The position numbers and the translations under genes are program-made. The notes beneath the pieces are model-generated. The model had not been told where the DNA came from. It did not search any database and saw only the letters and a program-made list of their open reading frames with translations. Shown in pieces: positions 47,651 to 59,929 of a DNA stretch of 64,000 nt (positions are counted from its first letter, which is position 1; each line of letters starts with the position of its first letter). The stretch covers positions 1-64,000 of the forward strand of contig JASAMV010002945.1 of the NCBI GenBank assembly GCA_030248065.1, written 5' to 3'. The DNA comes from Rhynchonema sp. JSB1_4 (Eukaryota; Nematoda; Chromadorea; Monhysterida; Xyalidae).

Positions 47651-48170
47651 GAATTTCATTGTTGCTTCTTTGTTTATCACACGGAATACAACATTTTGGT
47701 GAGGTGATGGCGGGCAAACATAAGCATTTTTTGATTTGATTTTCTCAGCAAGATTTGGATTATGTCAACACAATGTGCAACGTACAGTGTCTGTCATTTT
47801 CTGACCACAAAGGGACAGTGGACACAAGCACAATTCTTTCTTATACAATTTATTCTTCAGGTCAGTATTATTGTACAAATTTATGATAATAAACTTGTGG
47901 CACGTGACGTATTATGTGTTCCTTCGTAACTCAACGGCGGACAAAACACCGTACGCGCTGAAAGTCACTGAGCCACCATAAATAGCTCAACTCGATCCAA
48001 TACAAACAAAATTATCGTCCATTTTTTCACCTTGACGTTTTTGTCAACGATCCTACCGGCCACTCAAATGTTCGCTGGACACTAGCTTTCAATTTGTCGA
48101 TGTTTTCAAGTTGGGTACCAACCAATATTTATGATATTAATGGTGTGCGCAATAAGGGTGCGGCACTGAA
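47651..48170. other. Intergenic or 3' sequence, no gene assigned
   Basis: Follows the MAN2C1 stop. Contains ATAATAAAC near 47886 that could act as a polyadenylation region. No supported exon was found, although the minus-strand gene starting at 48654 may extend into it. Confidence 0.3.
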
Positions 48171-48654
48171 CAATTTCAGAATCTGGTCGAACAAAAACAG
48201 CAGCGCATAGTCGGAGCGCGTGCGGTTGAGCAAAGGCAAATCGCTGTAAATAATACGATACTCAAATACAACTGGATACGTCGAGTGAAGATAAACTCAT
48301 CACAGAGCGGTTATGTGTATGTGTGCAGCTGTTACAGAATAATAATTGTGGGTGTAACACATACGTACATACAAAATGTGTATGCGTACAAGTTTTCAAG
48401 TGTCCACTTACTCCACGCGATCCTAAATATTTGTGGATAATGTTGGGAGTCATCTGTATATTTTGAGGCCAGTGATACAGCCTGACCCTGAGAAAGTACA
48501 AAATGTCCACCTGTTAGAGGGCGAGGAAGTCACCGGATTAAAACTAACTTTTTCGATCTGAAACATACCCACCGTGCACCTGCAATTTTTCGGACTTTTG
48601 GTCGCACGACCAGTTTTCCGTTCTCAGGCGGGCGTTCTCTTCGTGGGTGTTCAT
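48170..48654 (-). CDS. 5' part of an unidentified minus-strand gene
   Basis: Exon 1 at 48654-48580 starts MNTHEENARLRTEN and ends in frame at a CAG/GTGCAC donor. Exon 2 at 48510-48412 continues VDILYFLRVRLYHWPQ to KYLGSRG and ends at a strong GTAAGT donor. A third block near 48250-48170 reads DLPLLNRTRSDYALL, but its acceptor phase does not fit the preceding exon. The start is 264 bp from the start of the divergent CBM14/LDLa gene. Family not recognised. Confidence 0.4.
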
Positions 48655-48917
48655 TTATTGAGGACACACTTGCTAAGTGTCCATAGTCGTGGATGGGTGA
48701 TTTTCTGTCTTTATGTGTACTCCAGTTAAAATACTACTGGCAGTACCGGACAACTCAAGCAAGCACTCGTTTTTTTCACTGTTTGCACATGCTTCGTTTG
48801 ACCATATTCGGGCAGAATTGAAAAAAAAACACGAAACTCTAGAGTGCCCAATTGATGAAAAAATGTGAGGGCACACGACAATTTTCTTGGTGAAATTCCG
48901 TTTTTAGCCACCAAAAC

Positions 48918-51900
48918 ATGCAACAACATCATTATCTGGCTGTGAATGTGTTCGTCGCCCTACTGCAAACAATACTGGTAGCTGTAGGTGGGTATGTTTT
49001 CGTATCCCAGTACAAAGTTCAAAGAAAGAGGCTCAATAATGCCGGTCAGCTCGCATGGAGAGAAGTGGAACCACCATGGTGCACCACCGCGCTGGTGCAT
49101 CCATAACTCAAGCTTCTCACTTTGCCGCAAACTTTCGATCGGATTTTCTCTGCCAACCTTTGTCAAAGTTGTGACCGCGGGCTTTTTGAAGGTAAATCTC
49201 TGCCATATCTTTTCAGCCGCGAACGAGCACCAGCAACGCTCAATACACAACCATCAACACGCGGCGTCACCGAGACACGAACTGCCGTGGTACGCCGATA
49301 CACACAATGTCAGACATCCGCAGCATGCGGTAAGCGTTAAAGGGCTCGGGACACAACTGAGGGAAGGGCAGCAGAGCGCAGTGTTATACATCGTTGGAAA
49401 GCACTGTGACAGCATATGTCACGCACAAGTGTTAAGCTCCTTTGAGATTCGCTATTTCTTGGTAGAGCGACTTTTCGTTCCAGTAAAAAGTGAATTTTTT
49501 CACAACTTGAAACGACCAGTGCAGAAACCCCAAATGAGTTGAAAGTCAAGTAACACGTGGACAGAATTACAACAGCTTCTGAATAACTTATCATGAGAAC
49601 TTCAGTCGCTCAAAGCATTGCTTCACTCGGTGAGGGTGCGAAACGTTCCAAAAATCGGCCACATTTTTCGAAAACACAAGTTTGTCTCTAAATTTCGAGG
49701 CCGCGCTTTGTGTTGCAAAAATTAAAATGCAATAGAAAAATAGAGCATTTTCGAAAGTACCAGAAAATAAGGTTTTTAAATTTGGAAACACTTAGATATC
49801 GGCGTGACAGGCCGGAAAAGACCTAAAAATTGCCACTAAACTGCATAGTTGCGTTCATTGACGGAAATGTGATGTAAATAAGACACGTATTGCATTGCAT
49901 TGAAAACGAAAAAGTCAGATAAACGCACAGTCCAACAACCTAGACAAGTTTCAAGACTTCAACCCACATGGTCCGGCTGCTGCAACCATGCCAACCTGAA
50001 TAATATATTTGCCTATAAGTCGTTACTCTTGAGGACTATTGCACATTTGATAACATCAAACGATGTAGCTTCGAAGTAGCTATCGAACGATACATAACAT
50101 GCCCATACTATCTCTTACAATGGACAAGAAACGGTCAAAATTCTGAAATCGCACACGGTGACGTGACGGTTCATTCCAAAATCGTCAAAAAAGCAATTTT
50201 TTAACCTCTGCCCTTAAGCGTAAGAATTTATTGGGGCTTGTTATATATCATTTGAAAGCTAGTCTAGAGATACATTGTTTGGTGCTATCACATTTACAAT
50301 AGCTGTTAACAGTAAGCATTTATAGCTGAATATCTTATTCAGGTTAGTATGGCTGCCCCGAGAGATCTGTAGACCTTGGGGTCTTCGGACCTTGATAGGT
50401 TGATAGACCAGACGTTTCACTCACCTTTTTGTTTCGGATCCGATACAATCTGTGGCCTTTATGTGTCACAATTCTGCCGGTGAATGTAACCACCTAATTT
50501 AGCGGCAATTTAATGGATTTTTAGGCCTGTCACGGAGCTAGCCATGAGTTAAAAAATTTAAAACCCTTATTTTCTGGTACTTTCGGTAACGCTCTATTTC
50601 CCCATTGCATTCTTATTTCCGCAGCGCTAAGCGTGGCCTCAAAATTCAGGGACAAACATGTGTTCTCGAAAAATAAGGCCGATTTTTGGAACGTTTCGCA
50701 CCCTCACCGTGTGAAGCAATGCTTTGAGCGACTGAAGTTGTGATGGTAAGCTATTCAGAAGCTGTTGTAATCCTATACACGTGTTACTTGACTTTCAACT
50801 CATTTGGGGTTTCTGCACCGGTCGTTCCAATTTGTGCAAAAATTCACTTTTTTCTGGAACGAAAAGTCGCTCTGCCAAGAGATAGCGAATCTACAAGGAG
50901 CTTAATATTTGTGCGTGACATAGGCTGTCGGAAGGCTTTCCAACGGTATGTAACAATATGTCCTGCTACCCTTCCCTCGGTTATGTCCCGAGCCCTTTAA
51001 GTGTAAAAGCTTGCTTTAAAGGGGCTCCGTCATATATACGCGACCGAAACCAATCTCAATGAAACTTGGCACCGTAAGTGGGCTTGCTCCAAAACACTCA
51101 CGGCCAAGAAAATTTTTTCCCATATCAGCTCCCTGTCTGAGCCAGGAGGGCTTAAAGGTAAAAAATTTTGACCCTACCTCAGCGCCTTGAAATTAAAATA
51201 TCGATCTGTTTCGCATATTCTTTGTGTGCAGTTTGTTCACAAATCTTTCATAAACGCCTTGGGTCTAATTTGGAACCATATTCACTTTTTTGGCACTACC
51301 ACAGCTCGCGCTATTTTGCCAAAACCACGTAAATTTTTCGGAAAAAATTTTCCGTTGTATTTTCCGGTCACATAGAAAGCACACAGAGCTTTTATATAAA
51401 GTGGGCAAGAAAGCCCGTATATCATGCTATTCAGGCGATCAATGACTAATTTTCCACCGCTGACAAGTTTCGACAAAAGCGCGACAAGTTTTGTGGTGAA
51501 CCTCAACTTTTTTGCCTTTTTCAGGGGATCCCAAGCATACTTCTATCTCATATTTTCCTATTTTAGTAACAATGTACCGAGGTGATATATGGCACGCTAG
51601 ATAGCAAAAATATAATTGTTGTTAATTATGTGCAAATCTAGGTTGGTCCAGCTGCATCCTTGGAGGTACGAGCAATAAATTTTTAGCAATTTTTTGCAAT
51701 TTTTAGCCTATTTACAGTTGGGCAGGAATTGTGGCATTTGCTGTCCGATGAAGCCCCAACGTTATTGTTGTTTATCGATCAAAATCCAAAATTCTAGTTC
51801 TAACGTATCCTGACAAAAAATCGTGTTAATTGAGGTCCATGCGTTGGACTTGGAACTACAACCGGGCTTACAACAGGACCAGCGTCTGCGGTGCCTTCAC

Positions 51901-54900
51901 TTAACACGATTTTTCTCAGGATACGTTAGAACTAGAATTTTGGATTTTGATCGATGAACAACAACAACGTTGGGGGCTTCATCGGACAGCAAAGGCCACA
52001 ATTCCTGCCCAACTGTAGATAGGCTAAAAATATGACGGAAGCGAAAATTATCTAAAATTATGAATTTTGTGTAAAATTCATTTATTGCTCGTACCTCCAA
52101 GAATGCAGATGGACCAACCTAGATTTGCACATAATTAACAACAATTATATTTTTACTATCTACGTGCCATATATCACCACGGTACATTGTTATTAAAATA
52201 GGAAAATATGAGATAGAAGTGTGCTTGGGATCCACAGAAAATGGCAAAAAAGTTGAGGTTCACCACAGTTGAGCGAGCTTTTGTCGAAACTTACCAGCGG
52301 TGGAAAATTAGTCATTGATCGCCTGAATAGCATGATATACGGGCTTTCTTGCCTACTTTATATAAAAGCTCTGTGTGCTTTCTATGTGACCGGAAAATAC
52401 AACGGAAAATTTTTTTTCGAAAATTTACGTGGTTTTGGCAAAATAGCGCGAGCTGTGGTAGTGCCAAAAAAGTGAATGTGGTTCTAAATTAGACCCAAGG
52501 CGTTTATGAAAGATTTGTGAACAAACTGCACGCAAAGAATAATCGAAACAGATCGATATTTTAATTTCAAGGTGCTGAGGTAGGGTCAAATTTTTTTGCC
52601 TTCTAGCCCTCCTGGCTCAGACAGGGAGCTGATATGGGAAAAAATTTTCTTGGCCGTGAGTGTTTTGGACCAAGCCCACTTACGGTGCCAAGTCTCATTG
52701 AGATTGGTTTCGGTCGCATATATATGGCGGAGACCCTTTAAAGGGCCTTAGAGCGCCTTGAATGCCCTGACGCCTTTGGATCAATGTGATCAAGCGAGAG
52801 ACCACAAAGGCCTCCAAGACATGCTAACATTCTGAAAAAGTTCAGAAGTTGAAGGGTTCATCCATTTTTAACTATAGTTCTTGTTATGAACACAATAAGA
52901 ATGAGTGTGCGGTGCTGATTAAAACTTGCGTTGCGCGCATAGTGTTGAAGAACATTAACAGAAGAATGTTTGATCCTTCATCCCCAAGTAACCCAAGCCT
53001 AATCAGACGCGCACACTCACTCAATAATGTTCCATTTTCATTCCCTAACAACATTTTCTTCAGCGTCCCTGGTACACCAGCGGTGGCGGCGGCGGTGGTC
53101 GTGTGGTCAACCTCAATCACAATATATCGCCACCAAGGCCAACATCACCGCAAGTGAAGTCCATTGTTCGAGGCCCGAACATGAACAATCCGACGATTCA
53201 ACGTCCCAATCAAGCTCACCAAGGTCAATGGACTCAACAACCCACTAGGCCACAACGTCCGGCTATCAGGCCGACCAGCGGCATTCAGTGGCCAACTGAT
53301 ATCAGGCCGTTTCCGAACGAAAACTGGAATCCCACTCCACAGCCGGTTCAACGTCCCTGGTCCATTCCAAATGGATCCGGATTCAGACCGGATGTGCATA
53401 TATGGCCACAGCAACCGGGGCACCAGGTTTTCCAACCTCAGCCAAGACCGGCGGTCGGAGTCCCAACACAAGATCCTAGAAATCCAACCGGCATTCAAAG
53501 GCCTGATCCCAGAACCGGCATTCAAAGGCCTGATCCCAGAAATCCCCAAATAGTCCAAAGGCCGGATCCCAGAAATCCGGCTGTGGTTCAAAGGCCGGAT
53601 CCAAACGCTCCGGTAGCCGGTTTTGGTCCGCAAACTCATTTCCGACCATTTCATCCTCAACAACAGCTTGGACAGCAAACCATCCTTCAACCCGGAGTAA
53701 TTCAGCTTCCGCAACAGCCCGAAATCCAGACCAATCCGTTTGTGCATTTTCAAGGCCCAATTACTGTTGCCCCAACTCCAAACGAGAGAGTATCGGACCT
53801 GAGGCCAGCTTTAGTTCTGAGACCAGAAACTGGCGAGTTCCAAACGTTTCAAGGCCAATTTGTCGGACCACGGCCGGTCCCACATCCCGGTCCAAACATT
53901 GGTGGTGCCGGTTTCCAACCCGAATTTGAAGTTCGACCGCCATTCCTGAACCCAAATTTCGGTCCCGGACCAGCGGTGGTCCAACCAATCCAGCGTCCAA
54001 GCATCAGGCCCGACAATTTCGTACCATTCCAAGCCATTGTGCCCGGCGGAGAACAACCGCAACGTCCCGGTGTGGTACCGGTCCATAGACCCGGTACCGA
54101 ACAGCCCCGGCCCAGACCAGCACCCGCCGGTCCGCCAGAACCGGCTCCACGTCCGATGCCTGCGGTTCCTCCACCGGAACCACCAAGAGAACCGGCTGCC
54201 AGTGCGAATGAAACTGACGCGACTCTGATCCCGGTTTACTGGTCGCCGGTTCTGCAGAAGCTTGTGCCGATCAGCAGTCTGGATCCGGCGCTTTTCTTTC
54301 CCGACGCGTCGAGCAAAGAGATTGAAGAATCGGGTCTTGCGACTGCACCACTGCTGCCGCGGGTCCCACAAGTTGCGACCGGTCCTGGATCGGCACCGGC
54401 ACCGGCGGCACGGACCGGCGACAGTCTTGACCCGAGAATCCTAACCCAATCACAGATCGTCGTCGCGCCGCACATTGTTGCTCCGCTGCCAAATTCCAAC
54501 CAGAGAGTGACCGACCATATACCGCAAACTCAACCCCAGAGTCCGTCGACGAACAAAATTCTGAGGGTCGCCCGGCCCGAACAGATTATGGCCCCGGATC
54601 GGCCGACACCCGGGTCCCGAACGCCTGCTGGTGTCAACATTCCATCTGGTGCACCAGCAATCGTTCCGCCCGATTTCGTGCCGCAGCCACTAGTTCAAGC
54701 CAAATCCAACATCGCTCAAAGAAGGGTGTGTTTTTTACCAATTGTGTGATGTAATATTCCATAACAACTTCAGAATTATTGCGGTGCGATTAAGAATAGT
54801 AGTGTTGTTCACATGCACATCCGTGAGCGCTCCGTTTGCGCTCATCATTACGCCATGAATGTTTACGCAACCAATTTGTGCGTTATCCAGATAATTCTCG

Positions 54901-57900
54901 ACAAGGCTTTGAGTAAGCAGTAGCCGCTGCTCGGCACTAGCTTCCCGATTCTGCCAATTAACACCATACTTATTGCATCCTCAAAGTATAAACTTCTAGT
55001 ATACCTAATTTACAAATATACCAAAATTTCTACACAAATTTCCAGCATTCGCAGGTGCTCCAGCCGTCGGGCGGATCCAACAATCAGGCGGAGCCCCTGC
55101 TACGGCCGTTGATACAAGCGGCCGTGGCCACAACACAACAACCAGAGACGACCACCTGGTTGGGCATAAAGGAGAATTACTGCAATCGACGCTTGTATTC
55201 GGACAAAGCGCTCGTGCAGCGGTAGGTATGAACACAGGGGTGACTTTGGTCTTCTTTAGTTTTTGGCGCCCTTGATTTTATTGTTGTGGTGACACCATAC
55301 AGTTGATAATCTTGTCACCATGTCTCTTCGCGAAAATGTTTGGCCAGTGTCTAAAAGACATTTAACTGAACTGAAACGAAGATGGGGCAGCACGCTTGAA
55401 AACGTGATTCCAATCGTGAAAATATTAAATTCATCACACCCATTCAAACGAAGCCAGACAGGAGAAAGCGCTTGAGCATGTACAGTAAATCAATCAGCAA
55501 GGAAAAAATATAAAAAAGGTCTATCACCCAAGGCCAAAATAACTTATCTTAAACTTTGGCTATAACTCATAATTTTTCAGAAAAAATTTGCCTCGAGCGG
55601 GAATTGAGCCCGCGACCTTTAGATCTTCAGTCTAAGCCTTGCTTGCCCGATCACGCAAAAATACCCACATACCGTACGTAAGTGCACTGATCTGTTTCGG
55701 TTTCGGAAGTTGCAGTTACCAGCCACACTAGATTATTTAAAGGGTTTTGGGCCGCGACAACATCTACCTTGATAGCTGAGCTGGGAGAGCGGTGAAGATC
55801 TAAAGTTCGCGGGCTTCCGTTCGGGGCAAAAAATTTTTTCCTGATATTTTGCCCATTTCTGTTGATGGTTCTGATTTCTGTAGAATCGAAATTAAAATGA
55901 AACATTGGCCAAAAAAAGTCCACGAAAAAACTGTAGTGCAAAATCTAAAAGGATTAAAATTTCCAGCGGTTTGCAACGCGTGGATCGTTTCATCGGATCG
56001 CTGCATTGCAAAGCACAGTACTATGAATGCTCGGTGGGATTCACGTTCGAACGAAATTGTCTTGGTGAAGGACAGGTGGGAGGATTGGCATTGGTAAATC
56101 AAAGTGTATGTGTGGGCGGATGTGGAATGTGCAGGATGTGGACGTGCGAGTGCAGGGCAGGAGCGCAGGAAAAACGGTGCAGCAGGAAGTGGGTGCCCAG
56201 CTTAGAAATCGAAATTGTCTGGACTGGGGACTTGACATCAAGCTTGGTGATCGGAGTGCATCCGATCTGCCTGTCCACGGGACTTTTCTCAGCAACGAAG
56301 CTTTGGCGATTTTCCGATTCCATAAAATTCGCTGCCCACCGTGTAAATCGTTCAGATTGTCGGGGAACAACGTTTTGGTGCGTTGTTCAAACGAAATGCG
56401 TGACATACCCAAATCTTTTGACCTCAGATCGAATAAGCAGGTGAACGACTATTTTAAATCTGATGCGACCCCGATCGCCAAGTTTGATGGTGGTCCAAGG
56501 GCACATGACCCAACTTCCCGAGTTTTGGTTTTTAAGGCCGGCGAGATGAACCCCAACATTCATTCAGTCAAAAGCAGGCGACTATGTTCTCACTTTCCAA
56601 CGCCATGTCCTGCACTCTGCATCCGTGAAACATCAACGTGTCAGCTGTCAGGTGATCAAGCACACAGCAATAGCAGTCCTTCATGAGCTGCGTGCTTGAT
56701 ATCAGGTGAGAATGAACAAAAATTTGTTGAAAATGGCGGCGTTTTCCAGGCTTTCGACTTGGAACTGATGCTGTGCAACTATCGTCGCGACATCAAATAC
56801 TGCGCCGATTATAATTCTGTGATGCATTGCGGTTCGTGTTTTGTTGGTTTTCATTGTTTTTATTCAGATAAGTGTTTTTACTGATTTAATGAAAGTTCTG
56901 ATAAGGAAACCACAGGAAAGCTGCAAACAAAAGAAAATTGAAAACACAACACAACTGGTCTGGTCTTTCTTCGCAAGCGCTTGCAGCAACACAGACAGAC
57001 ATGTCGCCTTGCTACATCAGGCACGGCAGGCACACACAAATGCACACACACAGTTTTGTGCGCTGTTGTGTGTGTGCCTGTGCAAAATAACACACAGCAG
57101 CCAGCCAGGCAGGCAGGCAGCGCTGTATGCTGTATAATGTTACTTGCCTGCTGCGTTGGGTTTATCACTGGTTTCTAGCCAGCAACTTACATCTGCCTTG
57201 ATAGCTCAGTTGGGAGAGCGTTAGACTGAAGATCTAAAGGTCGCGGGCTCGATTCCCGCTCGGGGCAAACTTTTTGCGCTGTTTCATCCGGTCTGGTTTT
57301 GATGATTGCAGCTGGACATGCATTGGGCATATTTTTGGAGCACTGTTTTATAATCGGACAGATATAGAACTACATTTTCGCTGCAGTTTCGAAAAGCATT
57401 TTTTTTGAATTTCGAACAAAGTTATGCAAAATTCGTGATAGTGTATGTGGAATATCAATGATCTCTCACATCTCGGAAAGCGAAAGCGAAATACACCTGC
57501 TGGAAATCGAAATTTAGAGCGGCTAATACTTTTGTTTCGATGATCGCCTCGCTGCAGAAGCTGTGAAGCAATTCGTTGTCGAGGTATGGCCATACACACG
57601 TGCGGTCCTCGATGTAGTCACATTTTCGGTTATCATACACGAACGTTCAAACCGCAGAGTGGCACATAATGCATAATGGGAGGTCGAAGACTGGGGACCA
57701 AAAAATCGTTCAGAAAAGGAGGGTCACTCGCTTATAAAGAGCGACTGTACAGTTACAGTGTGTTAAGAATTCCTTCACAGACATTCGCGACACATGTGCC
57801 TCGAATCAATTCGCTTGCTGCGCGCCGCCGCAACGATGCATTTCGAATGATTTGCGATGCGATGGAAATAAGGACTGTATGGATGGGGAGGATGAAGTGA

Positions 57901-59811
57901 ACTGTCGTGAGTTCTGGGATCGTGGGATGCGATTTTTGAGTTTTCGCGCCGTGTTTTTCATCTTGTTGCTTCACATGATGGGTAATTGGATCTGTGCCAG
58001 CATTGACAGCGGGAACTGGGACGGGTTCATATCGAAGCTGCGAAAGCTAGCCTCATTTGGCAACCCCGAAGATCAAGCCTTCAAGCTATGCTGAAAAGCG
58101 CTAAAACTGTATCAAACAGGAGTATGTATTGGTCGCACAATGACTATATAAGAATTGGTCAAATTTTTTTCCTGAATCGTGAAGAGGGAAAGTGACGGGG
58201 CAATGACGTTGCGTTGCGTGATCGCACACAAAGCATGTAGTAGAGTGAATATTTCAGACCTGCGGCAACGTGGTTGATCTGCTTGATTATGTTTAGCTGA
58301 AAATGTTTTGTCAAAAATACAAGTAGCGTAGTGGTTAAGGTTGAACCTGGAGATCAGGGTAGATGAATTCTGATTTAGTCATTGTGCGACCAATATACAT
58401 GCTGAAATTAGCTAAAGACTGCACCTGTCTGCGGAGTAAATCTTGCACCCCGAAAAAGTTTGGTCCTATGTGGAGCCGGAAATGTCTCCATTGTGTTTGG
58501 GTTTGATTTTTATCACATTGGCACGGAAATTCCCGCAACACTTCCCCGCTCCCCGTAATTGCAGCCACATGTGGTCCCAATGAGTGGCCATGTCGTACCG
58601 GTGACAAGTGCATCCCCGCAGATCTGCGCTGCAACGGCGTCCCAAACGAATGTGGGGAAGACAACAATGAGGACGAGGAGGGATGCGAAGGTACGCCGTA
58701 TTCCTCTGCTAGAGACCCACTCTCGAGTATGGCTAAAAACTACTGGCCCCGGACGATCCAAAACTTTGTGTAGCATGTGGAGGCCTGTTCTTGAACCAAC
58801 GGGAATCGCGCAGGAATAAAATTTTCGCCAACACTTTTTTATTAATTTTAATTCAGTTTAGTCTTAAAATTATCACCTGATTCCGGTACGATCCAATTAT
58901 GCACGACTGGACTTGGTCAGACTGTTCGGCTTCAGCCCTCAACTGTGCCCAAGCCCAATCACTTGCCACATATACATGCATAGGTACCAGGCGGACGGGC
59001 CATTGAGCAAAGCACATTTGAGCAAGACCACTTCGAGCAAGTTAAAAAGAGCAGGGGCCAACAGAGCAGAACCTAAAAACGAACAGGCCTAAGCCTAAGC
59101 TCAAGCACAAAACTAAGCCTAACTGTAAGCCCAAGCGTAAGCCTGATAGTACCAAAATCAGTCTATGTCTAAGCCATTACCTCTGCCCTTTTTTTCTTGC
59201 TCAAAGTGGTCTTGCTCAAACCTGCTTCGTTCAATTGCCCGGCCACCGGGTACCAATCCAAAGTTTGAACCTTGGAAATTCCGTACCTGCCTAGGCTTGA
59301 ACAAGTCGTCGGGATAAAACGAAATCGACTGCGACTGTCACTGTTGTGCAGTAACGGCTCGCGTGTGCACAATGTACCAGGAGTCATTGGGCATTGACAA
59401 AACACAATCATCCAAAACATAATATATCAGTTAGTTTTTTAGATTGTCCGCCGAATACGTTCCAGTGCGTGCGCAGTATGCAGTACGGCGCGTCGGTGGC
59501 GTGCATTCCGTGGGACAGACGTTGCGACGACAAACAGGACTGTCCGAACAACGAAGACGAACAAGCGTGCAGTTAGTGTGATGTTTCACCATACGACTTT
59601 TGTTTGCACACTCAATGAAATGCAGGGCCGTACGATCCCAGAGGCTGATGTTCCAAACCACCTTGTTGCAGAACGCAGCGGTCCGAAGTACATTTTGTGC
59701 GAAAACCAGCTGCAAAGTGTGAACAAGAAACAATGGTGCGACGGTCAGGCCGACTGTATGGATAAATCGGACGAAAAATATTGCGGCAGATTCTGGGCCA
59801 TGTTCAGATAG
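48918..59811 (+). CDS. Secreted protein: Pro/Gln/Asn-rich region, CBM14, four LDLa
   Basis: Ten exons with agreeing phases: 48918-48987, 49217-49329, 53064-54725, 55046-55221, 55967-56075, 56750-56831, 57781-57906, 58565-58690, 59443-59571, 59672-59811; 910 residues. The signal peptide is MQQHHYLAVNVFVALLQTIL, with cleavage likely near VAVAA-NE. Residues 62-615 are a low-complexity Pro/Gln/Asn/Arg-rich region with QRPDPRNP repeats. Exons 4-6 form one six-cysteine peritrophin-A domain: NYC, LHCKAQYYEC, RNCLGEGQ, AFDLELMLCNYRRDIKYC. Exons 7-10 are LDLa modules in class 1 introns (CISNDLRCDGNKDCMDGEDE; CIPADLRCNGV; CIPWDRRCDDKQDC; QWCDGQADCMDKSDEKYC), the last short of one N-terminal part. Likely a chitin-binding cuticle or matrix protein. 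No catalytic domain follows, unlike chitin deacetylases or CBM14-LDLa proteases. Confidence 0.88.
49337..51000. mobile_element. TTAA-flanked element with about 500-bp inverted arms
   Basis: TTAA at 49337-49340 and 50997-51000. Termini AGGGCTCGGGAC and GTCCCGAGCCCT. Left arm 49341 to about 49830 and right arm about 50510-50996 are inverted and diverged (shared GACATAGGCTGTC/GACAGCATATGTC, GAACGAAAAGTCGCTC, CAAAGCATTGCTTCAC). No transposase frame lies in the middle. It begins 7 bp past the donor of exon 2 of the CBM14/LDLa gene. Confidence 0.85.
51016..52741. mobile_element. TTAA-flanked 1.7-kb foldback, arms about 800 bp
   Basis: TTAA at 51016-51019 and 52738-52741. Ends AGGGGCTCCGTCATATATA and its inverse. 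The arms pair nearly to the centre: CACCGTAAGTGGGCTTG, GATCAATGACTAATTTTCCACC and TCGTGTTAA/TTAACACGA are all mirrored. The loop is only about 70 bp (51832-51900). It starts 15 bp after the previous element, in intron 2 of the CBM14/LDLa gene. Confidence 0.9.
53471..53605 (+). repeat. Coding tandem repeat, QRPDPRNP units
   Basis: Short in-frame units (30-42 bp) encoding variants of IQRPDPRTG and VQRPDPRNP, four to five copies, inside exon 3 of the CBM14/LDLa gene. Confidence 0.8.
55589..55655 (-). pseudogene. tRNA-Phe relic, 3' half intact
   Basis: The minus strand reads TTAGACTGAAGATCTAA (anticodon arm, GAA) followed by a T arm with GGGCTCAATTCCCGC and an acceptor ending GAGGCA. The D arm and 5' acceptor are degraded. 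In an intron of the CBM14/LDLa gene, opposite strand. Confidence 0.8.
55766..55828 (+). pseudogene. tRNA-Phe relic with deleted anticodon stem
   Basis: ACCTTGATAGCTGAGCTGG and TTCGGGGCA match the ends of the intact tRNA at 57195, but about 10 bases are lost from the anticodon and T arms, giving 63 nt. The 5' flank CATCT is also shared with the intact gene. Confidence 0.8.
56076..56749 (+). other. Intron 5 of the CBM14/LDLa gene, unusually open
   Basis: If not spliced at 56075, the frame of exon 5 stays open to 56444 and encodes a Cys-rich stretch (VCVGGCGMCRMWTCECRAG). Another frame is open from 56108 to 56686. Splicing at 56075/56750 completes a standard CBM14, so I treat this as an intron that may be retained. 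Confidence 0.4.
56985..57122. repeat. CA/GT-rich palindromic simple repeat
   Basis: CACACACAAATGCACACACAC is followed by GTTGTGTGTGTGCCTG and then CAGGCAGGCAGGCAG. Complementary halves could fold. In an intron upstream of the tRNA gene. Confidence 0.7.
57195..57267 (+). tRNA. tRNA-Phe (GAA)
   Basis: A 73-nt cloverleaf. Acceptor GCCTTGA pairs with TCGGGGC (two G-U pairs), discriminator A. The D arm has GCTCAGTTGGGAGAGC. The anticodon arm TTAGA-CTGAAGA-TCTAA has GAA at 57228-57230. The T arm is CGCGGG-TCGATT-CCCGC-like. No intron and no encoded CCA. A TTTTT terminator is at 57271-57275. It lies inside an intron of the CBM14/LDLa gene, same strand. Confidence 0.96.
58127..58395. mobile_element. 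TA-flanked MITE, family TATTGGTCGCACAATGACTA
   Basis: 269 bp, almost identical to 40211-40479, including the interior. Ends bounded by TA. In the intron between the first two LDLa exons. Confidence 0.9.
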
Positions 59812-59929
59812 TGGTGTTAATTTTTGAAGTTGTTGTTAACAGCTGCACACATGACTCTAAATACGTGAAGACAAACTGCGCCAACACGAACCCGATTTCG
59901 GAGGTAGCAGATTAATGAACTGGAAAAAA

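Noticed and set aside
53145..53753. 202-codon minus-strand frame opposite the Pro-rich exon
   Set aside because: It is the antisense shadow of exon 3 of the CBM14/LDLa gene, open because of its codon bias.
56108..56686. 192-codon frame as a separate gene
   Set aside because: It lies wholly in intron 5, where splicing completes a standard CBM14. There is no recognisable domain; kept only as an open-intron observation.
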